From Fibrobacter sp. (GTDB taxonomy: Bacteria; Fibrobacterota; Fibrobacteria; Fibrobacterales; Fibrobacteraceae), in assembly GCF_017545445.1 (NCBI RefSeq), contig NZ_JAFWOM010000024.1, positions 1 to 64,000 of the forward strand: 64,000 nucleotides of DNA, in the 5' to 3' direction. The position numbers and the translations under genes were made by a program. Under the pieces are notes generated by a model. The model saw only the letters and a program-made list of their open reading frames with translations. It did no database searches and had not been told where the DNA came from. Shown piece by piece: positions 57,589-64,000 of this stretch (its first letter is position 1; each line of letters begins with the position of its first letter).

Positions 57589-60500
57589 AAATTACTCATG
57601 CTTAATACTAGGCTGTTTGGAATTGGATTGAAGTCAACATGATAAAACTTGGCATATTGGTGAACGGAGATTGATTTTGCGAAGATTGTTCCGTAGAATA
57701 ATTTCCTCGCTTGAGCCACAACAACATCCGAATACGGGGCGACAATATTTCCAGCCACCATGTTGTCAATATACATTCTTTGTCCATGGGCGTGCTGAAT
57801 TAACTTGAAACCTTGAGCAATGATGCTGTATTCTGCTGCTTTGTTGTCCGTAGTGGCTCGCCATGTGAAATTCCCGTTCACATGCATAACGGTTTCTTGA
57901 CCTGGTTCCATAAATTCAACGTTTGATCGAGAATCCAATTGGATGGATCCGATGTAATATGTTCCTGGTAGAATCTTAATTTTAGCATTACCTTCGACTT
58001 TCACAGAAGAATAGTAGCCAGGCCTTAGTTCATAAATATAACCTGATTGAGCTACAAACTCATAATTAGATTGAATAGTGTAATCTGCTAAATCATAATC
58101 TGGTGGCATGAATTTTGCATTCCAATTATTTTCTGACAACTGTGAAATTCCACCATCTATTGTTGACCCGTTTTGCATGTAAATGTTGTTTACATTAGAT
58201 GGTTCTGCAAGATAGATGCCACCCTTCACACGGGTGTTGCTGCGAAGGAATACATTTCCTTTTGAATATATATCGCCAACAGTAGCGCGGGCTCCCACTT
58301 TAGCAGCAAAATCTCCATTGATTTCTTCGGCGGCTGAAGCGATATTGCAGAATCCAGTTGGCGTATTTTCGTTGTAGCAGATGACTCCATCGTTATAATT
58401 TAATTCGGATCGGGCATACAGTGTCACGCTTGCGACATTTGGTGGTACTGTTTGATTGTTGTCTTTGACGTAAACATCAGTTTCATTGTTGTCTTTTTTA
58501 CCATTGTGATTGACATCTTCGGCTCCATCGTTTTTACCGTCACCATCGGAATCGAAATCTTTTTCGGCTCGTAACCCATCGCCATCGATATCGGCAAAAA
58601 CTTCTTTGCTCACGCCAAAATCATTATAGGGTGTCGGTTCTGGATACTTTTCACGAATCGTATATGAAATGATTTCTGTTTTATCCCAAATACCATCTTG
58701 ATCATAATCTTTATTGTAATCCTTACTTGCTGCTGCAAATCGACAGTATTCATCAAAGTCAAGTTTCCCGTCTTTGTTCGTATCGTGGTCCCAATTATAA
58801 TGATATGTACCAAACCGATAATATTCATCAAAATCTATAAGTCCATCTTGATCGGCGTCTTTAATTTCATCTTGATCCATGAGACCGTTTCCATTTTTAT
58901 CTTCGTAAAGTTCCGACATTCTTACGGATCTGTTAATTTCGCTTGGTTTTCTTAAAACGTAAAATTCGAATGTTTTAGGAGAAGGGTAGAATGTTCTCCA
59001 TGATATAGTTCCGTCGTTATCGATATTATGGAAACGATAAACGTATCCCTCCACGCCTTCAAAGCCATAAGGTTCTCCACTAACTTTTATGGCTGCATCA
59101 ATTAGCATGATGTGGCTATCTTCCCATATTATGACTGGATATCCGTCACGTAAAGCTGCAAGGAGTACACTATCGGATAATTCCCATCCGCCGAAAGTAA
59201 ATCTGTTGTCTTCATCATCTGGATTGTATTTCCAACCGAAATTTTCTACATCTTCGGTGTTTAAAGCCCAACGGACTACCTGGTTAAAAAAGCCAGACCC
59301 TTCATCTCCATGTGGAAATGCGTTTAGTATTGGATCTTCGGGAAATTTTATTTGAGACGTATAGTGATATATTATTTCATCCTGCGTCAGGTTTCCTCCA
59401 TATTTATGATTCAATTCTGCGATGGCAACGGCCCAGCACCGCCAGCCTTCTGCTCCATCGTGATAACGATGTTTTGGATCATTGAATCTGCGGTTGCCAA
59501 ACTGATCCACATACCCCGAAGTGTTGTGCGGTTTATCCCACTCGGCGTCAAAAATGTGTTCACCCCATTTGAGGTCAAGCATGTAAGAGTCCTTTCGTGC
59601 CGCGAGAGGATCGACTTCTAGGTCATATTCCGGTTTAGCAGATGGAGCAAGCACGAACACCTTGTATTTGCAATAAAATTCTGAAGGAATATTTTCCCAT
59701 GGTACAATGAAATCAACAGGTCTTTGCGAAAGAGTCAGTTCGTCAACCTCAATTGGAATCACCAACCACTTGTATTCTCCTGCGGGCAACGGCAACTGTA
59801 ATTTTGTTTTTCCTGTAAAACCGTGATAAACTACACTTGCATCGCTTGCGTTCAAAACGGTGACTTCATAAGATTTGGCTCCAGCTGCAGGAATCCAGGC
59901 CAACACAGTTTCTTCTCCATCGCGTTTGAAAACGGAACTCCCGTCGCTAAGAACGAGTGGTTCGGCGAAAGGCCACTGAGAAGTCGGAATGTCAATCATA
60001 TTTTCGCGGAACTTATTCCAACTGACGATAGAATCGCTGCCATTAGGGATGACTGCTCGGAAGAAATCGCCCTTGCGATAGATGGAAACAGGTCCTATGA
60101 CAGGTCCTTCCGATGTGTTGAAGAATTGTTCTGGGTCAATAGTTCTGTTTTCGACTTGAAGTGAATCTGCAAAATTGCCACGAGCGCCCCAGACAATGTA
60201 GTCCAACGGCATGGAATCTTGGTATAGAACGAATTCGCCGACCTTCCCGAAGAAAAGTCCCGAGATACTCGTTACAACGCTGTCGTTGGTGCAGCTCGAA
60301 ACAGGGCCGTTGCACACTCGCAATGAGGCTTTTGCACCAATTGTCAAATTGCTGAGGGAATGTGTTTCACCTGAGGCGTCCTTGATTTTTACGCCGTTCA
60401 AGGAAATCGGCTCATTGCCGTAGTTTTGGAGTTGAACCCAAGTAGATGTGGTATCGGCTGTTTCGGGTCGTACGCCAATAAATCGAAGTTTCAGAATGTC

Positions 60501-60992
60501 ATCTGGTGCTTCAGCGGACGATAGGGTCCCTGCAATTATGTTGTCTCCTGCGTAAACTTCGTAAGTTATTGCTTCCGTGAATTCGCTACTGGGGTATTCG
60601 GGTTGGTTTTCCTTATGGAGTGATCCCCAACCTGAACGACGAATCCCGACGCTGATTCCGTCGGCATTTGGGATGGTGCCTTGGCCGAGAATCTGAATTC
60701 CGACATTTAGAACTGCTGTCGTATTGTCTATTTGTTCCAATTGCGCAGACAATCCTTCCAAGTAGTATTCGTCTAGAACAAGATTGTCAGTTGGCTGTTT
60801 TTTCAGGTAGTACTTGACTTGTACATTGTTATACTGCTGGCCTGAATTGTTGATGATGCGCATTCGCAGGCCCAGAATGTCGTTGTTATTAGGTTGTTCG
60901 TCCTTTACTTCTACTCGGAAGGGCTCGTTAGACCAGGCAAAACAAGCTAGAATCAACAAAAAACGAAAAAATGACCCAAAATAGGTATCCAT
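57585..60992 (-). CDS. Giant multidomain secreted protein with papain-like cysteine peptidase domain
   Basis: A 1135-residue protein, signal peptide FFRFLLILACFAWS. The N-terminus (20-150) is a CBM3-like sandwich (LGLRMRIINNSGQQYNNVQV). A lamin-tail-like domain follows (LKLRFIGVRPETADTTSTWV ... FVLYQDSMPLDYIVWGARG), then an Fn3-like stretch. At about 520-650 a papain-like domain has the Cys in AEGWRCWAVAIAELNHKYGG and the His in VIIWEDSHIMLIDAA. Next come Ca-binding EF-hand/dockerin-like loops (DKNGNGLMDQDEIKDADQDG, DGDGLRAEKDFDSDGDGKND). The end (about 880-1135) is a bactofilin-like or beta-helix region (IYSKGNVFLRSNTRVKGGIY). Surface peptidase or adhesin is inferred; its ATG is weakly supported. 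Confidence 0.75.
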   Translation of the reverse strand: MDTYFGSFFRFLLILACFAWSNEPFRVEVKDEQPNNNDILGLRMRIINNSGQQYNNVQVKYYLKKQPTDNLVLDEYYLEGLSAQLEQIDNTTAVLNVGIQILGQGTIPNADGISVGIRRSGWGSLHKENQPEYPSSEFTEAITYEVYAGDNIIAGTLSSAEAPDDILKLRFIGVRPETADTTSTWVQLQNYGNEPISLNGVKIKDASGETHSLSNLTIGAKASLRVCNGPVSSCTNDSVVTSISGLFFGKVGEFVLYQDSMPLDYIVWGARGNFADSLQVENRTIDPEQFFNTSEGPVIGPVSIYRKGDFFRAVIPNGSDSIVSWNKFRENMIDIPTSQWPFAEPLVLSDGSSVFKRDGEETVLAWIPAAGAKSYEVTVLNASDASVVYHGFTGKTKLQLPLPAGEYKWLVIPIEVDELTLSQRPVDFIVPWENIPSEFYCKYKVFVLAPSAKPEYDLEVDPLAARKDSYMLDLKWGEHIFDAEWDKPHNTSGYVDQFGNRRFNDPKHRYHDGAEGWRCWAVAIAELNHKYGGNLTQDEIIYHYTSQIKFPEDPILNAFPHGDEGSGFFNQVVRWALNTEDVENFGWKYNPDDEDNRFTFGGWELSDSVLLAALRDGYPVIIWEDSHIMLIDAAIKVSGEPYGFEGVEGYVYRFHNIDNDGTISWRTFYPSPKTFEFYVLRKPSEINRSVRMSELYEDKNGNGLMDQDEIKDADQDGLIDFDEYYRFGTYHYNWDHDTNKDGKLDFDEYCRFAAASKDYNKDYDQDGIWDKTEIISYTIREKYPEPTPYNDFGVSKEVFADIDGDGLRAEKDFDSDGDGKNDGAEDVNHNGKKDNNETDVYVKDNNQTVPPNVASVTLYARSELNYNDGVICYNENTPTGFCNIASAAEEINGDFAAKVGARATVGDIYSKGNVFLRSNTRVKGGIYLAEPSNVNNIYMQNGSTIDGGISQLSENNWNAKFMPPDYDLADYTIQSNYEFVAQSGYIYELRPGYYSSVKVEGNAKIKILPGTYYIGSIQLDSRSNVEFMEPGQETVMHVNGNFTWRATTDNKAAEYSIIAQGFKLIQHAHGQRMYIDNMVAGNIVAPYSDVVVAQARKLFYGTIFAKSISVHQYAKFYHVDFNPIPNSLVLSMSNL

Positions 60993-61156
60993 TCCTACTC
61001 CTTTTTTACAACTGTTACTAAAGGTAATTTATTATCAAGGCAAAAGTGATATGCTTCTCGTATTTTCTGTTGTTTTAACAGACAACAGAATAAAAACCTT
61101 GTTTCAAGAAGACCTCTCACCCTCTTTCTCCATCCCACTAACCACTCCTCTAATTC

Positions 61157-61271
61157 ATTGACTTTTTATCCATAATAGATATGGCGGTGCGGTGGCTTTT
61201 TCGCATGCCTGAAAATAGTTTTATGGAAAAGAGATGGACTCACGGTGTGTGTCGGTCCTAAGGAGTGAACA
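61157..61271 (+). promoter_or_regulatory. Conserved leader of GH43 gene 3
   Basis: CATTGACTTTTTATCCATAA, then TATGGCGG, GAAAATAGTTTTA near 61212, AAAAGAGATGGACT near 61228, and GGTCCTAAGGAGTG. GGACT and GGTCC can pair across about 13 nt just before the ribosome site. The same block order occurs before genes 1 and 2. Confidence 0.65.
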
Positions 61272-63467
61272 ATGAGACTACTTAAGAGCGTAACGATGTT
61301 TGGGTTGCTTGCGGGCTTGGGTGCAGGCGTGCTGGCGGATAACCCTATTTCGAGTTATCACTATTTGGCGGACCCGGGTGCCGCTGCTGATGATACGTAC
61401 TTCTATGTCATTACCGACTCGGATGACCCGGCCCCTGCGAATGCCAATGGCTACGAAATTAAGGCACTTTATGGATTCCGTACCAAGGACATGAAAAACT
61501 GGACCGACTTCGGTATCATTTACGATGCCCGCAAAGTCGATGGAATTGGTGCCATTTGGGCTTCTGGTATTGCCGTGAACCCGAATGACGGCAGGTTGTA
61601 CATCGTGTTCCCGGATGGCGGCGGTGGCGGCATTGTCATGATTGGTGCCGACAGCATTGCAGGGCCGTGGACGAACCCTCTGGCTGGAGGCAAGAGACTT
61701 ATTGGCTGGGGCGGTGGCGCTATTTCGGATTGCGATGGCATCGGTTGGTGCTTTGATCCGGCAATATTCTTCGATGATGATGGCACGGGCTATTTCACGT
61801 TTGGTGGCGGTAGCAGCGATTCTCGTCCGGCCAACGACAACAACAGTGATATCTTCAATATCTATAAGCTTGACAAGGATATGAAGGGCTACGATGTAAG
61901 AACCAAGACGCACCTGAAAATTGGTGGTCCGAAGGCGATGGAAGCCTCTTACATCCACAAGTACAAGGGCAATTACTACCTCTCTTATAGTACGGCTGAT
62001 TTGCGTATTGCCTACGGTATGTCCAAGAACCCGATGGGTCCTTACGAATACAAGGGCATTTTCATGGGGAACCCGAGCATCAATGGACAAAATATTAACG
62101 CCAATAACAACAACCACCATGGTATTGCAGAATTCAAGGGCCACTGGTACGTTGCTTACCATGACCGCCGCATCGCAAACGGTTATGACGGCTTGGAAAA
62201 AATTCCCGCTGAAGATGGAAGGCCGAATCCGAACCCGGCATACCATCGTAGCGTAAGTGTCGATGAATTTACCTACAATGCGGATGGCACGATGAAGCAG
62301 CTGACTTTCACGAGGGAAGGTCCGAAGCAAATCGAAAATTTTGATCCGTACGACTGGTACCCGGCTTTGACGAGTTCCAAGCAGAAGGGCATCCGCAGCC
62401 GTTCGAACTGGACTCCTGGCAAGGTTGCTGAACATCTGTTGCTCCCGCTTTCGACGAAGGAATCCTGGATCCGCGTCTCGGGCGTGGATTTCGGTACGGC
62501 TGCAACGGGTTTGACGGTTCAGGCTGCTAGCACCGATGACGGCAACAAGATTGAAATCCGCACGGGCTCTGCAACGGGTACGCTCGCAGGCACTTGCACG
62601 CTCAAGAATACCGGCAGCAAGAACACTTTCGCCGATAACTCCTGCGAAGTCGAAGGCCTCAAGGGCATTGTCGAACAGTTGTTCTTCGTGTTCAAGGGTT
62701 CTAAAGATTCCACGATGGCTATCAAGGCTTGGGGCTTCGAAGGTAGCGGCACGACTCCGCCGACTCCGCAGGTTCCTTACGATAGCGTGGCGGTGAAGCT
62801 CCCGGCCAAGATTGAAGCTGAAAAGTATGATATTCCGGGAACAGGTCGCGGCGGCGATGTGGATTCTTATAGCGACAACGATTCCGAAAATCAAGGCGAT
62901 GCCAAGTTCCGCGAAGACTTGGGTGTCGATATTGTCGAGGGCGGCACGGGCATGGCGATTGGTTACACCGCTTCTGGCGAATGGCTTGAATACACGGTCG
63001 ATGTCCCGGAAGATGGCGATTACGCGATTAAGGCCTCTGCTTCGACGGGTGCTGAATCTGCAAGCTTCTGCTTTGTGCTCGACGGCAAGACTCCGATTGG
63101 CGATACCATTACGGTTCCGCAGACCGGCGAGGACTGGAGCGTTTATAAGGAATTTGACGGCGGCAAGGCCAAGCTTACCAAGGGCACGCACGTGATTCGT
63201 CTCGTGATTACTGGCGACAACGTAAACGTCGATTGGTTCTCCCTTGGTGATGTCAAGACCGATGCTCTTAAGCCGACTGTGAAATTCGCGGCTTCGAGTT
63301 CCAAGGTTTACCGCGTGTATAACGTTGGCGGAAAGCTCTTGGGCACGGTGGATCTCACGGGCAAGAAGTCCGGTGCAGCACTCTCTGATGCTGGCTTCAC
63401 CAAGGGCGTTTATATGCTCAAGAGCGTCGATGGCCGCAAGACCTTCATGACCTCTGTCGCAAGATAA
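61272..63467 (+). CDS. GH43 hemicellulase with CBM6-type modules and a different tail (paralogue 3)
   Basis: A 731-residue protein from the ATG at 61272 after CTAAGGAGTGAACA, leader MRLLKSVTMFGLLAGLGAGV. The GH43 propeller has SSYHYLADPGAAADDTY, CFDPAIFFDDDGTGYFTFGG and acid Glu in MEASYIHKYKGNYYLSYS. A CBM6-like sandwich (IEIRTGSATGTLAGTCTLKN) follows, then a distinct CBM6 (KIEAEKYDIPGTGRGGDVDS ... LVITGDNVNVDWFSLG) unlike those of genes 1 and 2. The tail (VYRVYNVGGKLLGTVDLTGK ... GVYMLKSVDGRKTFMTSVAR) is a different sorting-like tail. Gene 3 therefore shares its front with gene 2 but has a swapped C-terminal third. Secreted; substrate unproven. Confidence 0.92.
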   Translation: MRLLKSVTMFGLLAGLGAGVLADNPISSYHYLADPGAAADDTYFYVITDSDDPAPANANGYEIKALYGFRTKDMKNWTDFGIIYDARKVDGIGAIWASGIAVNPNDGRLYIVFPDGGGGGIVMIGADSIAGPWTNPLAGGKRLIGWGGGAISDCDGIGWCFDPAIFFDDDGTGYFTFGGGSSDSRPANDNNSDIFNIYKLDKDMKGYDVRTKTHLKIGGPKAMEASYIHKYKGNYYLSYSTADLRIAYGMSKNPMGPYEYKGIFMGNPSINGQNINANNNNHHGIAEFKGHWYVAYHDRRIANGYDGLEKIPAEDGRPNPNPAYHRSVSVDEFTYNADGTMKQLTFTREGPKQIENFDPYDWYPALTSSKQKGIRSRSNWTPGKVAEHLLLPLSTKESWIRVSGVDFGTAATGLTVQAASTDDGNKIEIRTGSATGTLAGTCTLKNTGSKNTFADNSCEVEGLKGIVEQLFFVFKGSKDSTMAIKAWGFEGSGTTPPTPQVPYDSVAVKLPAKIEAEKYDIPGTGRGGDVDSYSDNDSENQGDAKFREDLGVDIVEGGTGMAIGYTASGEWLEYTVDVPEDGDYAIKASASTGAESASFCFVLDGKTPIGDTITVPQTGEDWSVYKEFDGGKAKLTKGTHVIRLVITGDNVNVDWFSLGDVKTDALKPTVKFAASSSKVYRVYNVGGKLLGTVDLTGKKSGAALSDAGFTKGVYMLKSVDGRKTFMTSVAR

Positions 63468-63524
63468 ACAGTAATCGTCGTTCCTGCGGCTATCTAAAAA
63501 ATCTCAATTCCAAAACTACATAAC

Positions 63525-63555
63525 AAAACACCTCAGCTCTGCTGTGGTGTTTCTG
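63525..63555 (+). terminator. Terminator of GH43 gene 3
   Basis: AACACC...CAGC and GCTG...GGTGTT pair with one internal mismatch, followed by TCTGTTTT. Confidence 0.8.
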
Positions 63556-63661
63556 TTTTCTCTCTGAAATTATTGCTTTGTTTCAAACCTCAAACTACTG
63601 CCCCGTCATTACCAAAATGTCAATGATAAAAATTCGCCAAAGTTTAGCATTCCTAGAAATG

Positions 63662-63702
63662 TGATGTAAATTACATCATGGAGATTCTTGCAATCTTGCA
63701 AG
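63662..63702 (+). promoter_or_regulatory. Two palindromes upstream of GH43 gene 4
   Basis: TGATGTAAATTACATCA (63662-63678) is a perfect 17-nt palindrome; with the preceding base pair it also resembles a Crp/Fnr-type TGTGA-N6-TTACA site. CTTGCA-ATCT-TGCAAG (63687-63702) is a perfect hairpin just before the gene. Neither occurs before GH43 genes 1-3. Confidence 0.6.
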
Positions 63703-63722
63703 GACAACAGTATGGGATGTGT

Positions 63723-64000
63723 ATGAGTTTAAAGCAGACGGCTTTGGCGACCGTTTTTGGTCTTGGTTTTGCGGCCCCCGTTTTGGCCGATAACCCGCTT
63801 TCTAGTTATCATTATCTTGCTGACCCCGCTGCTTTTGCAACGGAAGACGAGTTCTTTATCCTTACGGATACGGATGATGAAAGCCCGAACACGGGTGAGA
63901 ATGACTATACAATCCGCTCTCTTTACATCCTCAGTTCTAAAGATATGAAGAACTGGACGGACCATGGCATGGTGCTGAGTCATGATCGCGAAGTCTCTTA
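63723..64000 (+). CDS. GH43 hemicellulase, 5' part only (paralogue 4)
   Basis: The frame opens at the ATG at 63723 and runs off the window after about 92 codons. The leader is MSLKQTALATVFGLGFAAPV, cut near LA-DNP. The mature start DNPLSSYHYLADPAAFATED and SLYILSSKDMKNWTDHGMVL follow the same pattern as the three complete paralogues, including the catalytic base Asp in YLADP. Nothing can be said about its carbohydrate modules or tail. Its upstream DNA lacks the conserved leader blocks of genes 1-3 and has two palindromes instead, so it is probably controlled differently. The ribosome site is weak (GGGATGTGT). Confidence 0.85.
   Translation, partial: MSLKQTALATVFGLGFAAPVLADNPLSSYHYLADPAAFATEDEFFILTDTDDESPNTGENDYTIRSLYILSSKDMKNWTDHGMVLSHDREVS

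Overview
The window looks like a chromosome segment of a rumen-type Fibrobacter (Fibrobacteres), close to F. succinogenes. This is inferred from content, not from a database match. The supporting genes are two secreted GH9 cellulases, a cytoplasmic GH5 endoglucanase, a run of GH43-CBM6-CBM6 hemicellulases with C-terminal sorting-like tails, a TIGR02147-type regulator next to a lipoprotein, a PorV-like outer-membrane barrel, an OmpA protein with thrombospondin-3 repeats, a succinate-type CoA-transferase, and futalosine-pathway menaquinone synthesis (MqnA).

Layout. 1-5.5 kb: the 5' part of iorA, a flavodiiron protein, a broken Rpn/PD-(D/E)XK nuclease gene, a lipoprotein, a coiled-coil protein, an H1-like/glycogen-binding fusion, and rpe. 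5.7-11.7 kb: an exported unknown, a GH9 enzyme, a NYN-LOTUS protein, a TolC-family protein and a tRNA-Val. 11.9-17.2 kb: a PtsN-like EIIA, aroD, and a tight operon of clpP, ftsY, a lipoprotein, a thioredoxin-like protein and a GT2 glycosyltransferase. 17.4-20.7 kb: a small outer-membrane protein, lipoproteins, and two toxin-antitoxin loci (BrnTA-like and GNAT) whose toxin genes are damaged while the antitoxins are intact. 21-25.2 kb: GH5, a small unknown, mqnA, a receiver-GGDEF diguanylate cyclase and a KDPG aldolase. 25.4-31 kb: a 1072-residue GH9 and a MacB-type ABC exporter pair. 31-38 kb: a Wzc-like tyrosine kinase with a TSP3-OmpA protein, GtrA, and a CoA-transferase. 38-45.3 kb: a PorV-like barrel carrying an inserted propeller, a triple-FKBP isomerase, and the TIGR02147-lipoprotein pair. 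45.4-64 kb: an accessory surface and hemicellulase region with four GH43 paralogues (the last cut by the window edge), an intact Rpn nuclease, a 1240-residue CUB/InlB-repeat surface protein followed by two tiny related peptides, and a two-gene cassette encoding a giant cysteine-peptidase-like protein and a secreted unknown.

The polysaccharide-degrading genes fit one task. Secreted GH9 enzymes cut cellulose, and GH43-CBM6 enzymes remove arabinose or xylose side groups and short xylan chains. The GH5 enzyme trims imported oligomers, and the C-terminal tails suggest type IX-like export and surface display, for which the PorV-like protein may be a partner. Succinate CoA-transferase and Eda/Rpe belong to downstream carbon flow.

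Intergenic DNA is rich in structure. There are dispersed GTCAT...GGATC imperfect palindromes and degenerate TAACCAC/TAATCAC and CCTACTT tandem arrays. A separate element, about 55 nt long, has fixed flanks around a variable hairpin. The strongest regulatory signal is a textbook sigma-54 promoter immediately followed by an 11-G homopolymer upstream of the giant surface protein, a candidate phase-variation switch. Three GH43 genes share a conserved leader of about 110 nt that the fourth lacks.
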